Shown in pieces: positions 25,866-34,105 of a DNA stretch of 64,000 nt. Where the stretch lies: NCBI GenBank assembly GCA_938005745.1, contig CALLMM010000020.1:45772-109771 (forward strand). The letters are read 5' to 3'. Below the pieces are notes generated by a model. It saw only the letters and a program-made list of their open reading frames with translations. It was not told where the DNA came from and did not search any database. The position numbers and the translations under genes were made by a program. The DNA is from an uncultured Chthonomonadales bacterium. Lineage in GTDB: Bacteria > Armatimonadota > Chthonomonadetes > Chthonomonadales > CAJBBX01. The stretch's first letter is position 1. Each line of letters opens with the position of its first letter.

Positions 25866-26764
25866 AGACCCGCCTCGATCTGGCGATCATCATCGTCAGC
25901 TACAACACCCGCGATATGCTGCGCGACTGCCTGAAGGCGATCCCCGACGCCGCGAGAGGGCTGTCGTACAAGGTCTATGTGGTGGATAACAACTCGCCGG
26001 ACGACAGCGCCGGGATGGTCGCGCAGGAGTTCCCGGAGGTGGACCTGACCGCCAGCCGGGAGAATCTGGGCTTTACGCGCGGCAATAATCTGGCGCTGGC
26101 GCGCGCGCAGGCGCGCTATCTGCTGCTACTGAACCCCGACACCGAAGCCGAACCCGACTCGCTGACGCGGCTGGTCGCCTTCATGGACGCGCATCCGGAG
26201 GCGGGGGCGTGCGGTCCGAAGCTGCTCAACTCCGACGGATCGCTTCAGCGCAACGGCGCGAAGTTCCCGACCCTGCTGCGCGAGTTCCTCAGCGTAACCG
26301 GACTGCGGCGGCTGGCGATGCGCCGCTACGAGGTCGCGCTCGGTTACGGGCGGGAGGATTTCGATCAACTGTGCGAGGTGGATCAGGTCTCAGGAGCCTG
26401 CCTGCTGGTGCGTGATGAGGCGATGCGGCAGGTCGGGATGCTGGATGAGCGGTTCTTCATGTTCTACGAAGAGATCGAGTGGTGCTGGCGGATCAAGCGG
26501 GCGGGCTGGAAGGTCTACTACGTGCCGGAGTCGCGGGTAACGCATCACTGGATGGGCAGCGTGAAACAGCAGAGCAAGAGGATGACGGCGTTGATGTTTC
26601 GAAGCCAGCTTCTCTACTACCAGAAGACGAGCGGACCGCTGACCGTGCTGGGAATTCGCGGGGTGATGTGGCTGGGGATCGCCAAGAACAGCCTGATCCA
26701 TGCCGGGGCGGCGGTGAAGCGGATGCTGCGGCGGACGGGCGTTCTGCGGGAGGCGGGGCGGTGA
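25856..26764 (+). CDS. GT2 glycosyltransferase (WbbL/rhamnosyltransferase-like)
   Basis: A 302-residue GT-A enzyme with IIIVSYNTRDMLRDC at the N-terminus, VVDNNSPDDS, NLGFTRGNNLAL and LLLNPDTEAEPD. This combination is typical of WbbL-like rhamnosyltransferases and other GT2 enzymes acting on polysaccharides or cell-surface glycans. EIEWCWRIKRAG forms the acceptor-side motif. The start overlaps corA by ten bases and the stop overlaps the next start by four (GTGA), so it heads a run of four glycosyltransferase genes. Confidence 0.88.
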   Translation: MVLETRLDLAIIIVSYNTRDMLRDCLKAIPDAARGLSYKVYVVDNNSPDDSAGMVAQEFPEVDLTASRENLGFTRGNNLALARAQARYLLLLNPDTEAEPDSLTRLVAFMDAHPEAGACGPKLLNSDGSLQRNGAKFPTLLREFLSVTGLRRLAMRRYEVALGYGREDFDQLCEVDQVSGACLLVRDEAMRQVGMLDERFFMFYEEIEWCWRIKRAGWKVYYVPESRVTHHWMGSVKQQSKRMTALMFRSQLLYYQKTSGPLTVLGIRGVMWLGIAKNSLIHAGAAVKRMLRRTGVLREAGR

Positions 26765-27906
26765 AGGTCGCCATGCTGACCACCACCGGCGACCGCTGCG
26801 GGATCGCCGCCTATTCGCGTGCGCTGGTCGCCGCGCTGCGGGAGTTCGTCGAGGTCGAGGTCGAGCCGATTCAGGTCGGGAAGCAGTCGGTCGAACACTA
26901 TCAGCAGCAGGCGGATCGGCTGAACCGGGCGGATCTGGTGCATGTGCAGCACGAACACAGCTTCTGGGGAGGCGTTCTGCCCAATCAGTCCGCCTTCTGG
27001 AACCTGCGCTACCTGATCCGAAAGCCGTTCGTCATCACGGCGCATACCACCTACTCGCTGGCGGAGCTTCTGAAGGTGAAGCAGGAGCGTCGTCCGCTGC
27101 AGCGTCTGGCGAAGGAGATTTTGCTGCGCCGGCGTGCCTATCGCGACAGCGTGGATATCGCGCCCTTTGCCACGAAAGGGGAGTGTATTGTCCATACGGA
27201 GGGCGGACGCGCCGCGCTGCTGGCGCGTGGCGCGCCGGCTTCGCATGTCCATGTGGTTCCGGCGGGCGTGCCGGAGCCGCTGAACGGCTCGCTCTCCGGC
27301 GCCGAAGCTGTGGCGCGTCTGCGGGAGAGGTTCGGGCTGGGGGAGAGGCGGATCGTCTCGCTGTTCGGCTATATCGCCCCCAACAAAGGCTATGAGCTGA
27401 TGCTGGAGGCGCTGCCGCATCTCCCGCTGGAGACGCTCTTTCTGATTGCCGGGGGCGTGCGTGTGGCGCACGAGGAGGCGTATGCCGACAGCCTGCGGAC
27501 GCAGATTGCCGGGCGCGGGCTGACAGATCGCGTCGTGATCACCGGCTATCTCTCTGAAGAGGAGGTCGCCACGGCGATGGCGGCGTCGGAGATCGTGGCG
27601 GTGCCGCACACCTTCGCCACCGGCTCCTACTCCGTGACCATTCCGCTCTCCTACGGCAAGCCGATCGTCGCCTCCGACCTGGACTGCTTTGCGGAGATCC
27701 AGGCGCGCGTGCCCTGCCTGCGCCTCTTTCCTGCCGGCGATGCGGCGCGCTGCGCGGAGGCGTTAAACGCGCTGCTGGCGGACCCCGACGCGCAGCGGCG
27801 GCTGAGCGAGCGCGCGCGGGAGTACGCCCGAAGTCACTCCTGGCGGGAGATTGCGCGCCGCACCGTCGAGATCTATGAACTGGCGATCCAGGGGCATCGC
27901 GCCTGA
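26761..27906 (+). CDS. GT4-type glycosyltransferase
   Basis: The GTG at 26761 shares four bases with the preceding stop; frame continuation upstream is out-of-frame sequence of the GT2 gene. The 381-residue GT-B enzyme begins VKVAMLTTTGDRCGIAAYSRAL, with the CGIA[AS]Y motif seen in many GT4 proteins. It continues with VQHEHSFWGG, RRIVSLFGYIAPNKGYELMLEAL and ATGSYSVTIPLSYGKPIVASD. The next gene has the same head (GRCGVADYAAYL) and a comparable LTLFGFLSRRKGHSL segment, so the two are likely paralogues acting in sequence. Donor and acceptor are unknown. Confidence 0.86.
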   Translation: MKVAMLTTTGDRCGIAAYSRALVAALREFVEVEVEPIQVGKQSVEHYQQQADRLNRADLVHVQHEHSFWGGVLPNQSAFWNLRYLIRKPFVITAHTTYSLAELLKVKQERRPLQRLAKEILLRRRAYRDSVDIAPFATKGECIVHTEGGRAALLARGAPASHVHVVPAGVPEPLNGSLSGAEAVARLRERFGLGERRIVSLFGYIAPNKGYELMLEALPHLPLETLFLIAGGVRVAHEEAYADSLRTQIAGRGLTDRVVITGYLSEEEVATAMAASEIVAVPHTFATGSYSVTIPLSYGKPIVASDLDCFAEIQARVPCLRLFPAGDAARCAEALNALLADPDAQRRLSERAREYARSHSWREIARRTVEIYELAIQGHRA

Positions 27907-27921
27907 CCCGCATCGCACTCC

Positions 27922-28983
27922 ATGAACGCTCCCCTCTCCATCACCATGATTGCGCCGGAGCCGGGACGCTGCGGCGTCGCCGACTACGCCGCCTATCTCC
28001 TTTCGGAGCTTGAGAGGCTGGTCGAGGTGCGCTACCGCTGCTCCGCCGAGCAGTTTTGCCCGGAGATGAACCGCGTAGACCTGGCGCACATTCAACACCA
28101 GTACTTTCTGTTCGGGGGCATCGCGCCCTGGAAGAACCGCTTCCGGGCGTTTGCAGACCGCCTGCGTGTCCCGGCGGTGATGACGGTTCATGAGTTTGTG
28201 CCGCCCTCCGGAGACCCGCTGCGCCGCTTCGCCATCGCCCTGACCAACCGCCGTCAGTTTCAGCACCCCGCTCTCCGCCGCCTGATCGTTCATACAGAGG
28301 AGGACCGCCGTCGGATGAGCGCGTCCGGACTGGACGCCCGGCGCATCGTCACGGTGCGGCACGGGGTTCCGCCCCCGCCGCTCCTGCCCCCGCGCGCGGA
28401 GGCGCGCCGCGCGCTGGCGGTCGAAAACCGGTTTGTCCTGACCCTCTTCGGCTTTCTTTCGCGCCGTAAAGGGCACTCCCTTGCGATACAGGCATTGAAG
28501 TCTCTGCCGGAAAATGCCATACTTCTATTGGCGGGCGGGCGACATCCGGATGACAGCACCTCCTATGTCCCCAATCTGGAGGGGTTGATTGCGCGGGAGG
28601 GGTTGGCGGAGCGCGTGCGTATCACCGGCTATCTGTCGCCGGATCAGGTCGCGCAGACGATGAGCGCGACCGATCTGGTCGTCGCCCCGTTTGTCGAATC
28701 GAGCGGCTCCGGTTCGCTGGCGATGGCGTTCGCCTGCGGGAAGCCGATACTGGCGTCCGACATCGCGCCGCACCGGGAGATGGTACAGGAGACGCCGGGG
28801 GCGGTCTCGCTCTATTCTGGCAGCGATGCAGCGGCGTTTGCCGCGGCGGTTCTGCGACTGCAGTCCGATCCCGATGCTCTGGCGGCGATGGCGGCGGGAT
28901 CGCAGCTTTATGCGCGGACGCACTCCTATGCGCGGATGGCTGCGGAGACGGTGGAGGTCTATCGTGCGGCGTTGGATACCTGA
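27922..28983 (+). CDS. GT4-type glycosyltransferase
   Basis: A 353-residue GT-B protein with GRCGVADYAAYLLSEL near the start, IQHQYFLFGG, LTLFGFLSRRKGHSLAIQAL, RVRITGYLSPDQVAQTM and the donor-loop equivalent ESSGSGSLAMAFACGKPILASD. It is a paralogue of the preceding gene. It is probably cytoplasmic and acts with its neighbours on a surface glycan. A 15-base gap separates it from the previous gene, and no strong ribosome-binding site is visible. Confidence 0.85.
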   Translation: MNAPLSITMIAPEPGRCGVADYAAYLLSELERLVEVRYRCSAEQFCPEMNRVDLAHIQHQYFLFGGIAPWKNRFRAFADRLRVPAVMTVHEFVPPSGDPLRRFAIALTNRRQFQHPALRRLIVHTEEDRRRMSASGLDARRIVTVRHGVPPPPLLPPRAEARRALAVENRFVLTLFGFLSRRKGHSLAIQALKSLPENAILLLAGGRHPDDSTSYVPNLEGLIAREGLAERVRITGYLSPDQVAQTMSATDLVVAPFVESSGSGSLAMAFACGKPILASDIAPHREMVQETPGAVSLYSGSDAAAFAAAVLRLQSDPDALAAMAAGSQLYARTHSYARMAAETVEVYRAALDT

Positions 28984-29063
28984 AACAGAAGAGGGCGGCT
29001 TGGGAATATATCCGGTTCGCTCCGATTCCCTGCGCGCCGGCGGTCTGCGCGGGAGAGAAGACG

Positions 29064-30224
29064 ATGCGGATCGGAATTGACGGGCGCGCGCTGACCGGGC
29101 GGTACACCGGCGACCGCACCTACTGGCTGAATCTTCTGCGGACCTACCTTCAGTGTTCACAGGAGACGCCGGAAGACTGCCCACATGAGTTTATCGTCTA
29201 CAGCCGCCTGCCGGTTCCGCCCGACGCCCTGCCCTCGCTCCCGAACATGACCCTGCGCACGATCCCGGCTTCCAACGACCGCCTGTGGACGCTGCTGACG
29301 TTTCCGCGCGCGCTCAAACAGGACAGCGTGGACCTGGCGCACACACAGTACACGACCCCCCTGCACGCCTCCTGCCCGATCATCACCACGGTGCACGACA
29401 TCTCCTTCCGGCTCTACCCGGAGTGGTTTCCGCGCAAGCACCGCCTGCTGATGAACCTGACCGTTCCCGGCTCGATGCGCCGCGCCGCGATGGTGATCAC
29501 CGATTCGGAGTCGTCGCGCCGCGACATTCTGCGCATCTACCGACTGTCGCCGGAGCGCGTGGTGGGCATTCCGCTGGCGGCGGGACCCGAGTTTGCGCCG
29601 ATCCCGCAGGAGATTGCGCGCCGGAAGGTGAAAGAGCGATTCCATCTGGATCGCCCCTATGTGCTGTCGGTCAGCGTGCTGCAGCCGCGCAAGAACCTGC
29701 CGCTGCTGATGGAGGCGTTTGCGCGGGCGCGCAAACAGACCGACCTTCCGCACCGGCTGGTGCTGACCGGCAAGCGCGGCTGGGGCGTGGAGGGGCTGAG
29801 CCGCCATGCGGCGCGCCTGCGCCTGAACGACGCCATCGTCTATACGGACTATGTGGAGGATGCGGACCTGCCCGCGCTCTACTCCGCGACCGATGCGATG
29901 GCATGGACCTCCCTCTACGAGGGTTTCGGACTGCCGCCGCTGGAGGCGATGGCGTGCGGCGCGCCGACCCTGGTCAGCGAAGCGCCGGCAATGCCGGAGG
30001 TCGCCGGAGACGGCGCGTGGGTGCTCCCGATCATGGATGCGGTCGCCTGGGGGAGCGCGCTGGCGCGCCTGCTGACCGATGCGGCGCTGCGTGAACTGTG
30101 GAGCGAGCGCGGTATCCGGCGCGCCTCCGCCTTCAGCTGGGAGCGTACCGCCGCCCGCACCCTCACCGTCTACGATCATGTGGCGCGGCGGCAGGGCGAA
30201 GGGCTGCCCCGTAAAGCCCACTGA
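29064..30224 (+). CDS. GT4-type glycosyltransferase (mannosyltransferase-like)
   Basis: A 386-residue GT-B enzyme with MRIGIDGRALTGRYTG at the start, TTVHDISFRLYPEWF, SVLQPRKNLPLLMEAFARA, and TSLYEGFGLPPLEAMACGAPTLVSEAPAMPEVAGDGA, a textbook GT4 donor-binding signature with the EGFGLPxLEAMACG core. The ribosome-binding site GGGAGAG is seven bases before the ATG. It is the last of the four consecutive glycosyltransferase genes. Group 1 mannosyltransferases show the same IGIDGRAL beginning, but sugar specificity is not proven. Confidence 0.88.
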   Translation: MRIGIDGRALTGRYTGDRTYWLNLLRTYLQCSQETPEDCPHEFIVYSRLPVPPDALPSLPNMTLRTIPASNDRLWTLLTFPRALKQDSVDLAHTQYTTPLHASCPIITTVHDISFRLYPEWFPRKHRLLMNLTVPGSMRRAAMVITDSESSRRDILRIYRLSPERVVGIPLAAGPEFAPIPQEIARRKVKERFHLDRPYVLSVSVLQPRKNLPLLMEAFARARKQTDLPHRLVLTGKRGWGVEGLSRHAARLRLNDAIVYTDYVEDADLPALYSATDAMAWTSLYEGFGLPPLEAMACGAPTLVSEAPAMPEVAGDGAWVLPIMDAVAWGSALARLLTDAALRELWSERGIRRASAFSWERTAARTLTVYDHVARRQGEGLPRKAH

Positions 30225-30248
30225 AACCGACATCGAAGATCAAAAGCC

Positions 30249-30440
30249 ATGATAGATAGACTGCTGCTCGAACTGCTTGCCTGTCCCGCCTGCGACAACC
30301 GTCCGCCGCTTCGCCTGGAGGGCGAGGGACTGGTCTGCGATCAGTGCCATCGCATCTATCCGGTGCGCGACGGCATCCCGCATGTGGTGGTCAGCGAAGC
30401 GATCCTGCCCGGATCGCCCGCTCCTGCAGAAGAGAAGTAG
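30249..30440 (+). CDS. Trm112-like zinc-ribbon protein (UPF0434 type)
   Basis: A 63-residue protein with the Trm112 signature: LLELLACPACDNRPPLRL, then LVCDQCHRIYPVRDGIPHVV. The two Cys pairs (CPAC, CDQC) are a potential metal site. Members of this family are small partners of methyltransferases or have unknown bacterial roles. It is encoded between a glycosyltransferase and aroQ, 24 bases after the former. The gene is typical in length. Confidence 0.85.
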   Translation: MIDRLLLELLACPACDNRPPLRLEGEGLVCDQCHRIYPVRDGIPHVVVSEAILPGSPAPAEEK

Positions 30441-30468
30441 CCCCGTCATCCCTTCTGGAGGTCTGTCC

Positions 30469-30915
30469 ATGCAGCATATCTGCGTGTTACACGGTCCGAA
30501 CCTCAACCTTCTGGGCGTCCGTGAGCCGGATGTCTACGGTCAGGTGACCTTTGATGAGATGAACCGTCGCATCAAGGAGCGCGCCAAGGCGCTCGATATG
30601 GAGGCGCGCATCTTTCAGTCCAACAGCGAGGGCGAGATCATTGACCTGATTCAGGAAGCCATGAAGTGGGCGGACGCGATCATCATCAATCCCGGCGCCT
30701 ATACCCACTACGCCTATGCGATCCGCGATGCGCTGGTGGCGTCCCGCCTGCCGATTGTCGAGGTGCATCTGACCAACGTCCACGCCCGCGAGGAGTGGCG
30801 GCGTCACTCGGTCATTGCGCCGATCGCGACCGGGCAGATCATCGGTTTCGGGATGAACGGCTATCTGCTGGCTCTCTCGGCAGTCAAGACCCTGCTGGAG
30901 GAGAGCCATCGCTAG
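30469..30915 (+). CDS. aroQ: 3-dehydroquinate dehydratase, type II
   Basis: The 148-residue protein matches the small type II dehydroquinase: LHGPNLNLLGVREPDVYG with catalytic Tyr23, INPGAYTHYAYAIRDAL, and IVEVHLTNVHAREEWRRHS with Glu98 and His100. It catalyses the third step of the shikimate pathway as a dodecamer. The ATG at 30469 has GGAGGT seven bases upstream. It lies 28 bases after the Trm112-like gene and 47 bases before pyrE, suggesting a housekeeping operon. Confidence 0.94.
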   Translation: MQHICVLHGPNLNLLGVREPDVYGQVTFDEMNRRIKERAKALDMEARIFQSNSEGEIIDLIQEAMKWADAIIINPGAYTHYAYAIRDALVASRLPIVEVHLTNVHAREEWRRHSVIAPIATGQIIGFGMNGYLLALSAVKTLLEESHR

Positions 30916-30962
30916 GCGGGCGGCTCCTTCTTTCGGGAAGGGGCGCATGAAGAGAGGGAGCT

Positions 30963-31541
30963 ATGACCAACGAAGAGGCTCTGGCGCTGTTTGAGCGGGC
31001 GGGCGCGCTGCTGAACGGACATTTCCGGCTCTCCTCCGGTCTGCACAGCGGGCAGTATCTGGAGAAGTTTCGCCTGATGCAGGATCCGCGTCTGGCGGAG
31101 CCGATGTGCGCGGAGCTTGCGCGGCGGTTTTCCCGGGACAATATCGAGGTGGTGCTGGGACCGACGACGGCGGGGATTATTCTGGCGTATAACGTGGCGC
31201 GGCATCTGGGGGTCGAGGCGCGATACGCCGAACGCGAAGAGGGGGCGATGACCCTGCGGCGCGGACAGACCCTGCCCGCCGGGACGCGGACGCTGGTGGT
31301 GGACGATATCCTGACGACGGGCGGAGCGGTGCGCGAGTGCGTGGAGGTGGTTTGCGGACACGACGCCGTGCTGGCGGGCGTCGGCGTGCTGGGCGACCGC
31401 AGCGGAGGGGCGGTGGACTTCGGAACGCACTTTGAGGCGGTGCTGACGGTCTCCATCGAGTCATTCCCGCCGGAGTCCTGCCCGCTCTGCGCGCAGGGCG
31501 TTCCGCTCTATCAGCCGGGAACAAAGGGGATTATCCGGTAA
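30963..31541 (+). CDS. pyrE: orotate phosphoribosyltransferase
   Basis: A 192-residue type I phosphoribosyltransferase. The PRPP-binding loop is RTLVVDDILTTGGAV (residues 109-123), the N-terminal substrate region has HFRLSSGLHSGQYLEKFRL, and the flexible loop region is AEREEGAMTLRRG. It converts orotate and PRPP to orotidine monophosphate in pyrimidine synthesis. The ribosome-binding site GAGAGGGAG precedes the ATG. A GC-rich hairpin begins 23 bases after the stop. Confidence 0.93.
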   Translation: MTNEEALALFERAGALLNGHFRLSSGLHSGQYLEKFRLMQDPRLAEPMCAELARRFSRDNIEVVLGPTTAGIILAYNVARHLGVEARYAEREEGAMTLRRGQTLPAGTRTLVVDDILTTGGAVRECVEVVCGHDAVLAGVGVLGDRSGGAVDFGTHFEAVLTVSIESFPPESCPLCAQGVPLYQPGTKGIIR

Positions 31542-31564
31542 AGAAGACCGGTAAAAATACGGGG

Positions 31565-31596
31565 GCGCGGGGCGGATCGGACGATCCGCCCCGCGC
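31565..31596 (+). terminator. GC-rich hairpin after pyrE
   Basis: GCGCGGGGCGGATC (31565-31578) pairs with GATCCGCCCCGCGC (31583-31596) around a GGAC loop, a perfect 14-bp stem. Only a short mixed tail (TGTTGT) follows, so it is either a weak intrinsic terminator or a transcript-stabilising end. Confidence 0.65.
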
Positions 31597-31599
31597 TGT

Positions 31600-31931
31600 T
31601 GTACAGCTCATATCTCGCTAGTGACGCACTTCACTGCCGGAGAGCGAACATATTAGTCGGGAGGTTCGTCCGATAGATATCACGACTGAACGAGGAGAAA
31701 GCCGGTCTTCGGACCGGAAGCCACGATCTCAGACAGCGAAACGGCAAGCCGATCCTGCCGCTTGCCATGAGCGCAGAGAAGCGGGGAGCGGAGAAGGTGC
31801 AGATGGGTGATGGAAGCGTGATCCCGGTGCCGTTCCGACAGTCGCTGAACATTCTGCGCACCGAGTAGATCCTACCTTCTTCAGAGCGCAGACTCGACGC
31901 TCTGACGGGAACATGCAGCCCCTGCATGCTC
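31600..31931 (+). other. structured intergenic region, possible noncoding RNA
   Basis: No established gene is visible in this stretch, but it is unusually rich in perfect hairpins on the plus strand: CCGGTC-TTCG-GACCGG (31702-31717), GGCAAGC/GCTTGCC (31743-31766), TCAGAGCG/CGCTCTGA (31881-31905) and CATGCAG-CCC-CTGCATG (31912-31928), ending at an intrinsic terminator. I do not recognise a known RNA family. A 33-codon frame (31767-31868, MSAEKRGAEKVQ...) extends upstream without an ATG and has no ribosome-binding site, so a protein remnant is an alternative. Confidence 0.4.
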
Positions 31932-31968
31932 AAGCCTCTCCTGACCGGAACAGGAGAGGCTTTTTTTT
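31932..31968 (+). terminator. intrinsic terminator
   Basis: AAGCCTCTCCTG (31932-31943) and CAGGAGAGGCTT (31951-31962) form a 12-bp stem with a seven-base loop, followed by an uninterrupted T-run to 31968. It acts on plus-strand transcripts, and its last T overlaps the stop codon of the convergent minus-strand gene. Confidence 0.9.
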
Positions 31969-32789
31969 CACGATGCGGTCGGGAGACACTGGCGCAGATA
32001 GCGCAGGCTCTGTGTCGCGATCGTCTCGGGATCAGGGGAGTAGTCGAAGACCTCGACGGAGACATATCCGGCGTATCCTGCCGCCTGCAGCGCGCTCAGG
32101 ATCGGCTGAAAGTCGGTCTCTCCAAAGCCCGGTCCGCGCCGGTTAGCGTCGTTGGCGTGGACGTGGGCGATTTGCGGGGCGTAGTTTGCGATGAGATCGG
32201 GGAGGGGACGCCCCTCGGAGGAGGCGCTCTTCACGTCAAAGATCGTCTTTGCCGCCGGATGGTTCAGGCGGCGCACCAACGCCGCCGCTTCCTCCAGCGT
32301 GAGCAGGAAGTTGGCTTCCGGGGGAGGGAGCGGCTCTAGGCAGAGCGTGATGCCGTGCGCCTCCGCGCGATCCAGCGCCGGACGCAGCGACCCCATGAAG
32401 CGCGCCGCCGCCGTCTCCGCCGTCTCGCCGTCCGGAATCTGACGCTGCTTCGGAGAGCCGAAGACCATCACCCTGCCGCCGACGTCGCCGCAGAAGTCGG
32501 TCAGCGCGACCAGATAGTCGGCGGTCGCCTGCCGGACGGCGGGATCGGGGTCGGTAACCGACAGCCCTTTCGGCGAGACCAGCAGCCAGTGTAGCCCGAC
32601 GACCTCCAGCCCGGCGTGCTCTGCCGTCCGGCGGATCTCCCGTCGCTGCGCCGCGTCCAGCGTGCGGATATCCTCCGCCAGAGTGAACGGCGCGATCTCG
32701 ATGCCGTCGTAGCCTAGTTCCGCCGTGAACCGGCAGGTCTGCTCCCAGTTCCAGCTCTGAAACGTCTCGTTGCATATGGCGAATTTCAT
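31968..32789 (-). CDS. sugar phosphate isomerase/epimerase family protein (AP-endonuclease-2-type TIM barrel)
   Basis: The 273-residue protein has the xylose-isomerase-like TIM-barrel layout: FAICNETFQSWNWEQTCRF at strand 1, GYDGIEIAPF, LCLEPLPPPEANFLLT with the metal-ligand Glu, IFDVKSASSEG, HVHANDANRRGPG and a final YVSVEVFDYSPDPE. The Glu, Asp, His and Glu at strand ends suggest a divalent metal site. Members isomerise or epimerise sugars, inosose or hydroxypyruvate; the substrate is not clear here. It is the last gene of the minus-strand run, 39 bases after dapF. Confidence 0.82.
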   Translation of the reverse strand: MKFAICNETFQSWNWEQTCRFTAELGYDGIEIAPFTLAEDIRTLDAAQRREIRRTAEHAGLEVVGLHWLLVSPKGLSVTDPDPAVRQATADYLVALTDFCGDVGGRVMVFGSPKQRQIPDGETAETAAARFMGSLRPALDRAEAHGITLCLEPLPPPEANFLLTLEEAAALVRRLNHPAAKTIFDVKSASSEGRPLPDLIANYAPQIAHVHANDANRRGPGFGETDFQPILSALQAAGYAGYVSVEVFDYSPDPETIATQSLRYLRQCLPTAS

Positions 32790-32828
32790 GGTTGGGGTTT
32801 GCAGGCGCGCCCAGCGCGTCTGTGGCTC

Positions 32829-33668
32829 CTACAGGGGGATGTCGCCCTCAAAGACCTCTTCTGCGGGACCGTTCATCATGACCCGGTTGTCTCCCGTCCA
32901 CTCGATCACCAGATCGCCGCCAGGGAGATGGACGCGCACATGTTTGCCGGTCTTATTGTTAAGCGCGCTGGCGACCACCGCCGCGCAGGCTCCGGTTCCG
33001 CAGGCGAGGGTGATCCCCGCGCCGCGCTCCCAGGTTCGCAGAATGATCTCGGAGCTGTTGCAGACCTGAACGAACTGCACGTTGGTGCGCTCCGGGAACG
33101 CCTTGTGGTTCTCGATCAGCGGACCCAGCCGCTCCAGGTCCAGATTCTTCACATTGTCATCAAAGATAACGACATGGGGATTGCCCATCGAGACAGCGGT
33201 AATCTGAAACCGGTTACCGTCCACCTTGAGCGGCTCTCCCACCACGCGTTCCGTGTCGTCGCCGCGCATGGGAATCTCTGAGCGGCGCAGGCGGGGCTGT
33301 CCCATATCCACCCGCACCGATTCGACCTTTCCGCCGCGGGTCAGCATCTTGATCGTCTTGACGCCGGCTTTGGTCTCCACCCGCAGATGCGTGTCGCCCG
33401 CCAGTTTCCGGTCGTACAGGTACTTGGCGAAGCAGCGGATGCCGTTGCCGCACATCTCCGCCTCGCTGCCGTCCGGGTTGAACATACGCATCCGGAAGTC
33501 CGCCATCTTCGAGGGAAGCACCAGGATCAGCCCGTCGCCGCCGATTCCGAATTTGCGGTCATTCAACTTCCGGCTCACCTCTGCCAGCTGCTCTTCAGGG
33601 ATCGGCTGTTCCAGGCAGTTGATGACCACGAAATCGTTGCCAATTCCGTGCATCTTGGTAAATTTCAC
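32829..33668 (-). CDS. dapF: diaminopimelate epimerase
   Basis: A 279-residue enzyme with both catalytic cysteines: Cys73 in MCGNGIRC and Cys223 in ACGTGACAA. Other conserved parts are MHGIGNDFVVI near the start, FNPDGSEAEMCGNG and GNPHVVIF. It converts LL- to meso-diaminopimelate for lysine and peptidoglycan synthesis. The start is GTG at 33668, with AGGAGG seven bases upstream. It follows hfq in the same operon. Confidence 0.95.
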   Translation of the reverse strand: MKFTKMHGIGNDFVVINCLEQPIPEEQLAEVSRKLNDRKFGIGGDGLILVLPSKMADFRMRMFNPDGSEAEMCGNGIRCFAKYLYDRKLAGDTHLRVETKAGVKTIKMLTRGGKVESVRVDMGQPRLRRSEIPMRGDDTERVVGEPLKVDGNRFQITAVSMGNPHVVIFDDNVKNLDLERLGPLIENHKAFPERTNVQFVQVCNSSEIILRTWERGAGITLACGTGACAAVVASALNNKTGKHVRVHLPGGDLVIEWTGDNRVMMNGPAEEVFEGDIPL

Positions 33669-33748
33669 GACACAACCTCCTGCTGTAGGCAGCGCTGCCT
33701 GTCGGGTGCGACCGCGCGGGCGTCGCAGCCCGGCGCGCTGTATGCGGC

Positions 33749-34051
33749 TCAGTCCTCATCCATCTCCGCCGCCGCTGCCGTCGTCTCCCGCTCCTGCGAC
33801 TGCGCCTGATTGTCGCGATGCGCCTCTCCGTACATGCTGACAGGGCGCATCGGCACAATCGAGGTGACGGCGTGTTTGTAGACCAGCTGGGTCGCCCGTC
33901 CGGGCGAGTCAAGCAGAATGGTGAAGGCGTCAAATCCGCGTACATTGCCGCGCAGTTTCAGACCGCCCAGAAGAAAGATGGTAACCGTGATATTCTCTTT
34001 GCGGACCTGATTCAAAAAAAGGTCCTGCAGATTCAGTTGCGGCTTGCTCAT
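33749..34051 (-). CDS. hfq: RNA chaperone Hfq
   Basis: The 100-residue protein has a complete Sm core: NLQDLFLNQVRKENITVTIFLLGG, with Sm1 GNVRGFDAFTILLD (about residues 35-48) and Sm2 QLVYKHAVTSIVP (about 55-67), close to the usual YKHAIST. An acidic, Gln/Ala-rich tail of about 30 residues follows, ending in EMDED. It binds small RNAs and mRNAs as a hexamer. The ATG at 34051 is preferred; an in-frame GTG four codons earlier is also possible. The miaA-hfq order matches that of many bacteria. Confidence 0.93.
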   Translation of the reverse strand: MSKPQLNLQDLFLNQVRKENITVTIFLLGGLKLRGNVRGFDAFTILLDSPGRATQLVYKHAVTSIVPMRPVSMYGEAHRDNQAQSQERETTAAAAEMDED

Positions 34052-34105
34052 TTTTGTTTGCACCCCCCCACCATTCAGAGCGTTTCCATGGAATGGACTG
34101 ATATC

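Noticed and set aside
26479..26760. N-terminal extension of the GT4 gene that starts at 26761
   Set aside because: It reads the GT2 gene in the wrong frame. The GTG at 26761 sits on the preceding stop and precedes the conserved CGIAAY head.
31767..31868. 33-codon plus-strand frame in the hairpin-rich region
   Set aside because: No ribosome-binding site, no ATG for the longer upstream reading and strong hairpins across it. Kept only as an alternative to a noncoding RNA.
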